The notes under the pieces are model-generated. The model saw only the letters and a program-made list of their open reading frames with translations. It did no database searches and had not been told where the DNA came from. From the NCBI GenBank assembly GCA_963751595.1, contig CAVVVC010000001.1, positions 1,240,001 through 1,304,000 of the forward strand: a DNA stretch of 64,000 nucleotides, given 5' to 3'. A program made the translations under genes and the position numbers. Origin of the DNA: JAHEGP01 sp963751595. Lineage in GTDB: Bacteria > Pseudomonadota > Gammaproteobacteria > Pseudomonadales > JAHEGP01. Shown here piece after piece: positions 1 through 7,584 of this stretch; position 1 is the stretch's first letter; each line of letters opens with the position of its first letter.

Positions 1-230
1 TGAACGCGCCCCAGTCGCTCTGGATTGATAGTTGCTTCGAATGTGAAAGCGTCGAGCCTGTCGACAACCAGGCTGCGACCAATTCTTATACGCGTTGAGC
101 TGGAGACAAACATATTGTTTCCGGCAGCAGGTGCTGCAACCTTTCCGCTTGTTGAAATTTTTAATCCGGCGGATGAGTTGTCGAATAAGGATGATCCGTC
201 GTAGTTAAGGTCGATTAATATGCGCGGCAT
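1..230 (-). CDS. LamG/concanavalin-like protein, N-terminal part
   Basis: Open reading frame that starts at an ATG at 230 and runs off the left edge of the window, so about 76 N-terminal residues are visible. The start is fixed by an AAGGAGG ribosome site 7 bases upstream. The protein begins MPRILIDLNYDG and continues to DAFTFEATINPE. This resembles the first strand of a LamG/concanavalin A-like jelly-roll domain, where a phrase like FTFEAWINP is usual. There is no signal peptide, so the visible part looks cytoplasmic or is exported by another route. It is separated from the TIR-FGE gene by more than 600 bases and could belong to the same accessory island. The LamG assignment is inference from a short stretch; the existence of the gene is well supported by the start signal and the open frame. 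Confidence 0.7.
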   Translation of the reverse strand, partial: MPRILIDLNYDGSSLFDNSSAGLKISTSGKVAAPAAGNNMFVSSSTRIRIGRSLVVDRLDAFTFEATINPERLGRV

Positions 231-841
231 TGGTTTTCCTCCTTGATCAGGCTAAGCAGACTCGCCAGAGCACAGCTTTCGGCTTCCAAATTTTAAAAGC
301 AGAATCCCAGCCACTAGCCTGAGGCCTGAATTGCATACTCGCTTTTCGCCAATACTAATTACCGACTTGGCAATTGTCCATATTTAAATTGTGTCTTTTA
401 ACTGCATCTGAAGCAGATCCTCGTAGAGAGGCGCTAGGCGACTATGATCGGACCGTCTTCGGGTGCACTCGACACAATGCAGGCGGCGGCCTATAGCTCG
501 CTTAGGATGCTATTGAGAGTAGCGGGAGGCTGGAGACCCCGGGAGCGTCAGGCCCAAGAGCAGAACGTGACTTAACAGTGCTCAAGGGAGAAGCGGCCGT
601 TAGGAATCCGGGAGCCGTACTCAATTAGACAATTTATGCGCGCACAATTCCGGGGACATGCTGAGTAGCTGCTGTAGAAATTGAAGCGGCGGTTTCCACC
701 CCGTCATGCGCTGCTGCGAATACAACAACGTGTATTACCTGCCGGGATTAGCCCGCAATAAGCGGTGGACTCGGGCGAGGGCACACGCTCGGATCGAGCA
801 AGTGCGCACCGGCAACAGCGGTCCCTGATTGCCCGAGTGGT
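231..841. other. Gene-free region
   Basis: I see no convincing coding frame here on either strand. I looked specifically for a reverse transcriptase, an Avd-like gene, or an adenine-rich copy of the 3' end of the TIR-FGE gene (a template repeat), and found none. Confidence 0.5.
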
Positions 842-887
842 GGAAGAAGGGAAAGAAGGAAAAAGGGAAAAAGCGAAAAGCAAAAAG
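842..887 (+). repeat. 46-nt polypurine tract
   Basis: On the plus strand 44 of 46 bases are purines, with the only two C residues at 874 and 881. On the minus strand it is a polypyrimidine run that begins directly after the stop codon of the TIR-FGE gene. It could be a triplex-prone sequence or a signal at the 3' end of the transcript. It does not form a normal stem-loop terminator. Confidence 0.6.
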
Positions 888-2192
888 TTAAGGCGATCTG
901 GCGAGACGAAAACCGATAGAGTTGTCGCGGTAACCGGGGGCGCGCCCGGCGCGGGACGCGGAACGCACCTCAGCTGGATTGTAGTTCCAGGAACCACCAC
1001 GCAACACCCGCTCCTCCCCGCTATCGGGACCGGGCGGGTCTGTCACCGCCCTGGCAGGGTAGTAGTCATACCAGTCGCTGCACCACTCCCAGACGTTGCC
1101 GTGCATCTGATAAAGCCCCCAGTCGTTGCAGGGTAGTGCCTCCACCGCCACCGTCTCCTTGCCATCATAGTTGGCCTGCGCCCGGGTGATGGTCTCGCCG
1201 GTGGAAAACGGCGTGCGGGTGCCGGCGCGGCAGGCGTACTCCCACTGCGCCTCGGTGGGCAGGCAGGCCGCCAGGCCCGGCAGGCGCTCGTTCAGGCGGG
1301 CGATAAACTGCTGCACGTCCGCCCAGCTGACCTGCTCGACCGGCCGGTCTGCCCCCTCGAATGTACTGGGATTCTCCCCCATGACCGCCCGCCACAGCGC
1401 CTGGGTGCAGGCCGTGTCCGCCAGCCAGAACCCCCGACTCAGAGTGACCCGGTGGGGGGTCTCGTCGTCGTCGCGCCCCGCCTCGGTGGCGGGTGAGCCC
1501 ATGGTGAAGCTACCGGGCGCGATCCAGCGCAGGCGCTGGACGACGGGGGCACCGCCGGCGCTGTCGTCGACCAGAAACTCCAGCCAGCGACCGTAGCGGT
1601 CGTCGCCCCAGTCGCTGGCCCAGTCGGGTTCGGGGTCAGGCGGGTCCGCGCCAGCGGGCTTCGTCGTCGGGGGTGCGGGCTTCCGGGGCGCCGGTTCCAG
1701 GGGTGGCGTTTTCCGCCGCTTCGCCAGCTCTCCGAACAGCTCCTTCAGGCCCTGCTCCACGGCCGCCCAGTGTTCGTCGGGGTCATTCCAGTCTGTAGGA
1801 GCCCGCCCGTCCGGGGGCAAAGCCAGGTGCCGGCCGATGGGGTAGTCGCGCCAGGAGGCCGTCTTGCCGACGATCACGGGCACCACCCGACAGCCGCGCT
1901 GCTCCGCCTCCCGCAGCGCACCTGTCATCTCCTCGCGGCAGTAGTCCGAAGCCAGGTAGTAGCGGCTTATCAGCGCCAGGAAGATGTCCGCCTGCCCGAT
2001 CCGGGCGAAGATATCCTCGTCGAATCGGTCCCCCGGGTACATTTGCCGGTCGTGCCAGACATCGGTGATAACGCGCAACTCGCGCGGCAGGGCCCTCAGG
2101 CAGGTGAGCACCTCGTCTTTCTTATCGGCGTCCAGATGGCTGTAGGAAACGAAGACTTTTACGGCTTCGTCGGCAGCTGGTCCCCTGCTCAT
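888..2192 (-). CDS. TIR domain fused to FGE-sulfatase fold protein
   Basis: Protein of 434 residues. Residues 11-155 form a TIR domain: it starts with VFVSYSHLD and carries the conserved acidic position in SDYCREEM (E87/E88) that serves NADase activity in catalytic TIRs. Residues 158-195 are a proline-rich linker. Residues 219-434 match the formylglycine-generating enzyme/SUMF fold, with IAPGSFTMGS, LPTEAQWEYACRAGT, GNVWEWCSDWYD and RVLRGGSWN. The terminal repeat-like segment (about 393-432) has no cysteine where true FGE enzymes hold their catalytic pair, so this half is probably a binding domain. FGE/C-type-lectin folds at this position are common targets of diversity-generating retroelements. 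The start has an AAGGAG site 7 bases upstream. A defence or signalling sensor is likely; no partner effector gene is adjacent. Confidence 0.88.
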   Translation of the reverse strand: MSRGPAADEAVKVFVSYSHLDADKKDEVLTCLRALPRELRVITDVWHDRQMYPGDRFDEDIFARIGQADIFLALISRYYLASDYCREEMTGALREAEQRGCRVVPVIVGKTASWRDYPIGRHLALPPDGRAPTDWNDPDEHWAAVEQGLKELFGELAKRRKTPPLEPAPRKPAPPTTKPAGADPPDPEPDWASDWGDDRYGRWLEFLVDDSAGGAPVVQRLRWIAPGSFTMGSPATEAGRDDDETPHRVTLSRGFWLADTACTQALWRAVMGENPSTFEGADRPVEQVSWADVQQFIARLNERLPGLAACLPTEAQWEYACRAGTRTPFSTGETITRAQANYDGKETVAVEALPCNDWGLYQMHGNVWEWCSDWYDYYPARAVTDPPGPDSGEERVLRGGSWNYNPAEVRSASRAGRAPGYRDNSIGFRLARSP

Positions 2193-2317
2193 ACAACGCT
2201 CCTTAAATTTGCGCCCCTGACGATGCCGCGCTCAGCATGACGCCCTGCGCCAGCAAGGAGGCGCCGGGAGCCACCGCGCAAAAACCCTCGCCGTCTATGG
2301 GCCAGATCCCGCCGAAA

Positions 2318-2347
2318 GTATACCTGATCAAACAGCGCCCGTCGCAA
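2318..2347 (-). promoter_or_regulatory. Possible promoter of TIR-FGE gene
   Basis: On the minus strand TTGCGA (2342-2347) and TATACT (2318-2323) are separated by 18 bases, close to a sigma-70 pattern. The leader to the start codon would be about 120 bases. This is seen by eye only, with no supporting conservation. Confidence 0.35.
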
Positions 2348-2794
2348 ACCCGGCACCAGGCGCCAGAGATGTCCGTTCACCGCCAGGCGGCGGTGGCCCG
2401 CTGCACCGGGGCCTGCTTATCGCGGCTGCAGGCTCCCGCACGATAAAATGCTCACTGCGCCAAGTCGGCGGATCGTTGGCCAGGCTGGCGCCGGCTTGTC
2501 GTTGGGGGCCATCCATGCTGGCTGCCGCCAGCCACTGCCCAGGAAAACTCGGCTTTGAACAATATCTCCAACATAGGCACAGTCTGATGATTGGCCGGTG
2601 AGGACTGGGTAGAGAGCGTGATAATGGCATCGGCCATACCCTGCAAACTCAGCGACTTCAATGTAGTAACCATGGCACCGACAAGCACTATCGCGGACAG
2701 CGTCATGACACAGGCTGCAATGAACTTTCACTACCTGAATCGCAATCTTAGATCGCGTGTCGTCACCTTGCTCCGGAACTGGTTTTCCCGACTT

Positions 2795-3130
2795 TTTCAG
2801 CCTCATAGTTGTGGCACTTTTTTCCTTGCGCGACACCATCCACGCCACCACAAATCGGCCGAACAGATCAAGCACGACATACAGCGACACAAAGATGCCT
2901 CGACGAACCAGCGCCAACTCGCTAATGTCCCACGTCCAAACATCGCAAGGTGCACTGGCGAGCTGTCTGGGAACAGCATGGTGTTGGGCCGGCCGCTGCT
3001 GGCCCCGTTCACCGTTCTCGCCCCGGCTGTGAAGAATGTGGTTCAAAGTGCTGACCGAACACAGGTACTGTTCTCGAACGGTAATCTTCGCTACCAGCTG
3101 AAGACACCGTATCGAGATGCAACTACGCAT
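2795..3130 (-). pseudogene. IS3-family transposase (OrfB) remnant
   Basis: About 95 codons of an open minus-strand frame match the middle of IS3-type OrfB integrases. They cover the pre-catalytic segment (LCSVSTLNHILHSRGE) and the start of the integrase core with the first catalytic aspartate (DVWTWDISEL, then YVVLDLFGRFVVAWMV). Intact OrfB proteins have about 280 residues. The N-terminal helix-turn-helix part and the second Asp and Glu of the DDE triad are missing. The open frame continues to 2417, but that part does not resemble a transposase. No terminal inverted repeats were found, so this is a dead fragment. It marks past insertion between the TIR-FGE gene and the small paralogous genes. 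Confidence 0.8.
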
Positions 3131-3628
3131 ACGCCCACCGGGTGGTGGCAGATAGACCCGTTATGAGTTGACGACTGTCGACGAAGCTGTACATGGTTTT
3201 GTGAAGTCAGATTTTCTGCGGAAACGGGGTGGAAGCGACCGGTACTGACAGTCAATGCTTGGCAGGGGCTGACGGAATGTATCACGGACCGCTCTTCAAG
3301 TCCGCGCAGTCAAGCGCATAACTGTATGACGACACAGTTTCTCAAGGATGCGAATCATGCCGTCTTTGAGTGTTGTTGCTCATGGAAGTAAATGAAGTTG
3401 CTAATCCAATAAAGCTAAGTTTTCTCGGATTTCAGGGTGTAATGGCGAGTTTGCAGTTCAGTTCGCACTGCTTGATCTGAATCAATGAAAGAGCTAACGC
3501 GACGAATATGATGGTCATCTAGGTAATAAGCATTAGTAATGCAAGGGCCTTTCCTGTCTTAGGTTTTTTTAGAGTGGAGGGTGAGCAGGCGAGGCTGGGG
3601 ACCACTCAAATATTCTGGAGCAAGAAAA
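3131..3628. other. Gene-free, AT-richer region
   Basis: No convincing gene. The base composition is visibly more AT-rich than the flanking core genes, which fits the accessory nature of this part. The promoter for the two small plus-strand genes that follow should lie here, but I could not assign it. Confidence 0.4.
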
Positions 3629-3883
3629 ATGCCGCACTATGCACAAGGGACTACAGGCTGGACGAAGTTAAATGGCTACCAAGCCCTTTGGGATCCCAAG
3701 ATCAGCATGGGAAAGTTTTACTTCACCACATTCCAGAATCAAAGACAGGAAACTCCTTATATGGATGCTTCAAATTTCGCGCGTGTTATCGACATCCTTC
3801 GGAACGAAGATCCTGTTTACGGTAATGCAAGCACTGGATCAGTTACAACTCAGTCTGAGCCGGTTGGCGAGGAAGAATCATAA
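3629..3883 (+). CDS. Small protein of unknown function, paralogue 1
   Basis: 84-residue protein. I chose the ATG at 3629 because it has GGAG 8 bases upstream; the longer open frame from 3581 lacks a good site. It begins MPHYAQGTTGW, has a core YFTTFQNQ, then VIDILRNEDPV and ends with SEPVGEEES. The last two motifs are shared with the next gene (IDILRNEKPL and SEPVGEGDG), so the two are diverged paralogues in tandem. There is no signal peptide, membrane segment or cysteine. I do not recognise a family. The gene is AT-richer than its neighbours and lies in a region full of mobile-element debris, which suggests transfer. Function unknown. Confidence 0.7.
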   Translation: MPHYAQGTTGWTKLNGYQALWDPKISMGKFYFTTFQNQRQETPYMDASNFARVIDILRNEDPVYGNASTGSVTTQSEPVGEEES

Positions 3884-3933
3884 ACTGCCCAGTAGTCTCG
3901 AATCCTTGAAAACGCACACGATGGGATAATTCA

Positions 3934-4269
3934 ATGGCTTGGAAATGGTATGACATCGAGGCCTACAAGGCTTCAGTTGGTGGCAGGTCTTACTATGGTA
4001 TTGTCCAGCTGATGGGAGTAGGTTTTTATGCCTCGCTAAAATTTCACAAATCGGGTCCGCTTCCCGACTCCATCGCACCAATAATCCACGGGCAGCGGTT
4101 TTACGGTCACATGGATTTCCGGCAGATGGCTTTAATGATCGATATCCTCCGTAATGAGAAGCCGCTGCGCTTCGGCTGGAGTGACGGCAATCCCAACGAT
4201 TTCCACTTAATAACCGGTAGCGAGCCTGTGGGAGAGGGCGATGGATTGCTAGCAGAAGCTACTCAGTAA
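3934..4269 (+). CDS. Small protein of unknown function, paralogue 2
   Basis: 111-residue protein starting 50 bases after paralogue 1 and in the same direction. It shares the motif MIDILRNEKPL in its C-terminal half and the ending SEPVGE with the upstream gene, while the N-terminal half (MAWKWYDIEAYKAS, then SYYGIVQLMGVGFYASLKF) is different and about 25 residues longer. The ribosome site is weak (GATGGGA about 10 bases upstream). No signal peptide or membrane segment. The two genes probably make proteins of one fold that may work as a pair. The family is not known to me and no function can be assigned. Confidence 0.68.
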   Translation: MAWKWYDIEAYKASVGGRSYYGIVQLMGVGFYASLKFHKSGPLPDSIAPIIHGQRFYGHMDFRQMALMIDILRNEKPLRFGWSDGNPNDFHLITGSEPVGEGDGLLAEATQ

Positions 4270-4340
4270 CACCGTGGAGCTTGCATCATCGTGGGCGCCG
4301 GGAGAAACGTGGTTACCTGTAAGCTAACGTAGAGTGCCCA

Positions 4341-5687
4341 TGCGCCAGTAAGACAGACGACTTCGAAAGCATTACCCAGTCTATTCGCAACGGCCTGCAG
4401 CGGTCCAAAGCGTTTCTTTGTTATTACTCTCGTGCCTACGCGCCCCGGCGGACCTGTCAGTGGGAGCTGACGACGGCGTTGACCGCTGCAGGAGTACATG
4501 CAGAGTCTGACGCGCCGACGCGGATAATGGTGATCAATCCGGAGGACGATCCCGAACATATTCAACCGGTCAGTCTCCGCGGAGCCCACTACCGGGGGCG
4601 CCCAACGGACGAAGCCGCTATGCGCGCACTGGTTGACAGCATAGTCAGCAAGACCAAAGCGATACAGGGTTGCTTCGGGAAAACGTCTCCCCCCCTTACA
4701 ACCTGGTACGGGTCTACTGCACGGGCCGCCGAACGCTCCGTCGGTCGAGCGCGGGAAATGTGGGAACTGCATTCGCTGCTTCATGGCGTGGAAGATGAAA
4801 TCATAACGATGCAGCACGGACCAGCGTCCGCGCAGGTTTTGGGCCATGTGGGGTGTGGGCAATTCCCTGCTGGTTGAGCAATATGCGCTACGTTTTGCCG
4901 CCGCCTATCCAGGTGGCGTGTTCTGGCTTCGAGCGGGTAGCGGCGGTCGTGAGCACCAGCCGATGATGACGAAGAAATGGAGTCGCGCCACAACTACCAT
5001 TTGAGCGATATTGCGACGGCGCTCGGCGCGGACTTTGTCGATACAGCGGTTCCGGATATACGGGCAGCGTTAAGGCAGCAGCTGGCGCGGACAGGTAAAA
5101 CCTGCCTATGGGTTGTCGATGACATACCGCAGAGGATGAGCCGCAAGATGTTCGATCAATGGGTCGGACCACACCCGCTCGCAAAGACCGCAATCACGAC
5201 CGAGTCGCGGGAATACGATGGATGGGGCACCGCCATCGAACGAGGTGCGCTTTCAGAGGAGGCGTGCCTGCAACTGCTTGAGCTGCACCGTTCCATACAA
5301 GATCCTGCTGAAGACGAAGCTGCCAGATCGCTAATAGAAAAGCTCGGGCAGCACCCGCAGGCGATTGATATCACTGGCGGTGCGCTTGCCGTTTCGTCGC
5401 TGCTGACTATCCAAGCGTTCGTCGAGTCGCTGCAGAAGCCGAAATCGGACGCCCTGATTCTCGCGGCAGACCTTGGTCCCAGGCTGCCGACGGGGCACGA
5501 AAAAAACATTGCAGCAACGATCCAGCAAACCATTTCAATTCTGCCTGCCGAGGGCCGGGATTTCCTTCGCTTGGCATCGTCGATTGCGGTCGCACCCATT
5601 CCCGACGAGCTGGTTGCAGCAACCTTGGAGGCTGCCGACCGTTTGCCACGCGCTACAGCGCTGGCAAAAGCACTGAAGTGGGTATAG
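4341..5687 (+). pseudogene. Broken TIR-NB-ARC (STAND) NTPase
   Basis: The third frame from about 4341 encodes the second half of a TIR domain: DDFESITQSIRNGLQRSKAF, then YYSRAYAPRRTCQWEL, the usual S/W-E region. At about 4840 the reading continues in the first frame with GMWGVGNSLLVEQYALRF and YPGGVFWLRA, which is the NB-ARC P-loop region. From about 4970 it returns to the third frame (KTCLWVVDD, a Walker B-like strand, and later winged-helix-like sequence). So there are two frameshifts. The P-loop reads GVGNS instead of GxGKS, which would lose the key lysine. The start of the TIR domain and the usual C-terminal TPR repeats are gone. Relatives are TIR/NB-ARC/TPR sensors proposed in antiphage defence. 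This copy looks dead. Confidence 0.75.
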
Positions 5688-5718
5688 GTAGGATAAAGGA
5701 TATCGATAGCTGCGACAG

Positions 5719-6189
5719 ATGACCGGTGAGCTGCTGGCTGCTGGCAACCGCGCTGATCCGCGTGTTACGCGGTCGGTGGCCGATGCTATGGAGTCCGACC
5801 TCGCCCTGCAATTTATCAGTGCTTTCGAGCATGGGGTGGCGCAACCCCGGGTTAGCAGGAGCAACCGTAACCGTGCGCTCGGGAGAGCCCTGGCCTACAT
5901 CAACGAACACCGGCTGGAAACACTGTCAATTGAGGAGCTTTGCCGGGAGACCTCAACCAGCCTGAGCACGCTGCAGCGCGCATTCCGCGATCACTTCGGC
6001 CTTTCTCCCAAACAATACCTGACCACGGCGCGTCTTAGTGGTGTGCGTCGCGCGCTCCTCGACTCAAGGGAGCATCGTTTGATTGGTGATGTCGCCGCCT
6101 CCTGGGGGTTCTGGCACCTGAGCAAATTTGCAGCCGACTACAAACGAATGTATGGGGAGCTTCCCTCCGCTACGCGTCGAGTCGCCTGA
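5719..6189 (+). pseudogene. AraC-family regulator, C-terminal fragment
   Basis: 156 residues that carry a complete AraC-type double helix-turn-helix (about residues 60-150: LSIEELCRETSTSLSTLQRAF, GLSPKQYL, then DVAASWGFWHLSKFAADYKRMYG). The WGFWHLSKFAADY phrase is typical of the EutR-like branch. Family members have about 300 residues; the N-terminal sensor half is nearly absent. The fragment starts only 31 bases after the broken NB-ARC gene, so a deletion probably joined the two remnants. A free DNA-binding domain could still act, but the missing half and the surroundings argue for a relic. Confidence 0.7.
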
Positions 6190-6403
6190 CTTTCTGTCAG
6201 CGTTGACGAGCGCATCGATCAGTTTTTGTTCTTCGGCTTTTTTGGATAGCGTTGCTGGCTGTGCAGAGGCGAACGGACGCTGGCCGATGAATGCTGGTAA
6301 GCCCCTTGGGCTGGCCACGGTCGCCGCTCAGGTTTTAGACTCATTCACTGCCTTTTCCGAAGTCACGTTCCTGCCCCGATCCTGTGCAAGCTCATCTAGC
6401 GCG

Positions 6404-6571
6404 AATGGCACCTACTTAAGCCGATTCGGGTGTCTACCTCGGCAGGACCTTCGCCGACAGGGATGTCGGCGCAGAGCCCCCAGGGACGGGTTTACGGCGT
6501 GTGCTGACGGGGTAGATGCCCGGAGCGGCGCTTTGAAAATCCTATGCATTTCTCCTTAACCAAGTGCCATT
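6404..6571. mobile_element. Miniature element family 1, copy 1 (168 bp)
   Basis: 168 bp with terminal inverted repeats (AATGGCACCTACTTAAG on the left, the complement of TTAACCAAGTGCCATT on the right). It is roughly 95% identical to the copy at 53986-54153, which has the same length. The flanks carry the direct repeat CATCTAGCGCG (6393-6403 and 6573-6583), matching over 11 of a 12-base duplication. The interior has small palindromes (CCGACAGGGATGTCGG) and no gene. Long target duplications and this layout fit a non-autonomous derivative of an IS4-like element; that parentage is inference. Confidence 0.85.
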
Positions 6572-6579
6572 CCATCTAG

Positions 6580-6641
6580 CGCGCCTTGCCAGCCATCACC
6601 AAAGACTCCGCTGAGGTAGAACCGAATTGATCAAAGTTGCC
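6580..6641. mobile_element. Miniature element family 2, 62-bp remnant
   Basis: This segment matches the right-hand 62 bases or so of the element at 48400-48664: the shared track runs from CGCGCCTTGCCAGC through CTCCGCTGAGG to ACCGAATTGATCA and the GCC end. CTAG is found on both sides (6576-6579 and 6642-6645). The right CTAG contains the TAG stop codon of the 2OG oxygenase gene. Family 1 copy 1 later inserted at the left edge of this remnant. Confidence 0.75.
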
Positions 6642-7262
6642 CTAGATGGAGCCCGACCTCAACTTTTTGAGGCGTGCGCTGATATTGTGAAAGAAGCGGT
6701 GTTTACCGTGTGCGGCGGCACTGGTGACATAGTTCAGCTGGATGGAAAGCCGCTTACCTGTGACCGGAGTGTGACCATGCCAGCAATTGTCGGTCACTTC
6801 GAAAATCACCATCGTGCCTGCCAGTGGTGGTATCTCTTCAACGTAATCCTCAATATTTTTGCCGTTGCGAAGGATGCGCAAACACCCATCCCGCTGGTTC
6901 CATTCCTTGTTCAGATACAGCAACACGGTTACGACCTTGGTCCTGGAGTCAGTGTGAATACGCCCGTCTTTTTCCCGCATCACGCCCCTCACCGTGGTCA
7001 TAACGGGATAATCGGCAAGATCCAGGTCCAATTTACTGGCTATCAGGCTGCGAAATTCCTCTCCCTCCAGCTCCTGCACGAGCGCCTCAAAACCCGGGCC
7101 GCTCCTGGTTTGGGAAATGGGAACGCTACCGGGGGACTGCAACTGCGGAAAATCTTTTATCGCAAGGTCCAGCTTGGCGTTATTGAGCGCGTTCGTAACA
7201 ACGATGTAGGGGTAAGGTTCTTGATGCAATCGGGCTGATTGAAGCGCCGCAAAATTAAGCAT
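6642..7262 (-). CDS. 2OG-Fe(II) oxygenase
   Basis: 206 residues with the start taken at the ATG at 7262, since MLNFAALQSARLHQEPYPYIVV matches the usual beginning of the family; a TTG at 7302-7304 would add 14 residues. The double-stranded beta-helix carries the iron triad H103-x-D105 (RIHTDSRTK) and H162 (CWHGH), with R171 (GKRLSIQLNYV) to bind 2-oxoglutarate. This group of short prolyl-4-hydroxylase-like oxygenases is often linked to small-molecule or peptide hydroxylation; the substrate is unknown. The stop codon lies in the CTAG that borders a miniature element remnant. No operon partner. Confidence 0.85.
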   Translation of the reverse strand: MLNFAALQSARLHQEPYPYIVVTNALNNAKLDLAIKDFPQLQSPGSVPISQTRSGPGFEALVQELEGEEFRSLIASKLDLDLADYPVMTTVRGVMREKDGRIHTDSRTKVVTVLLYLNKEWNQRDGCLRILRNGKNIEDYVEEIPPLAGTMVIFEVTDNCWHGHTPVTGKRLSIQLNYVTSAAAHGKHRFFHNISARLKKLRSGSI

Positions 7263-7584
7263 GATTACTGCCACTTGAGTGTCGAAAAACCTTGATTTTA
7301 CCAACCCTGACCAGGGGATTCCATTTCTCCTGTGGGATTGGACGGATGAGAGATGATTTTAATCAGCAGTATTGCTTCAGGCGCTGGCCGGTACGCTGCA
7401 TGGATTAGACCCATTCGCGGCAGACGGTAACCGGGTGCTTTGTCGATGTCGAAAATGGCCAGAGCCGGCCGTGCCATGTCGTGACCCTCTCTGTCGGCAG
7501 GGTTGCGGCGCCTTTACTGGCACCATTAAGGCCGCCCGTGCCCTGGAACAGCCGGGATGAAAGCAGGTCCTGTCGAGCCATGGC
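7263..7584. other. Gene-free region
   Basis: Short open frames occur, but none has both a ribosome site and recognisable sequence. The 2OG oxygenase promoter should be near its right-hand start; I cannot place it. Confidence 0.4.

Noticed and set aside
231..887. A possible template repeat or reverse transcriptase for the TIR-FGE gene
   Set aside because: No near-copy of the gene's 3' end and no RT-like frame is present in this stretch or elsewhere in the window.
2452..2706. 84-codon minus-strand frame beginning with a hydrophobic stretch
   Set aside because: Protein-like in part, but there is no ribosome site and no recognised sequence; it overlaps the non-transposase tail of the IS3 remnant frame. 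I could not support it as a gene.
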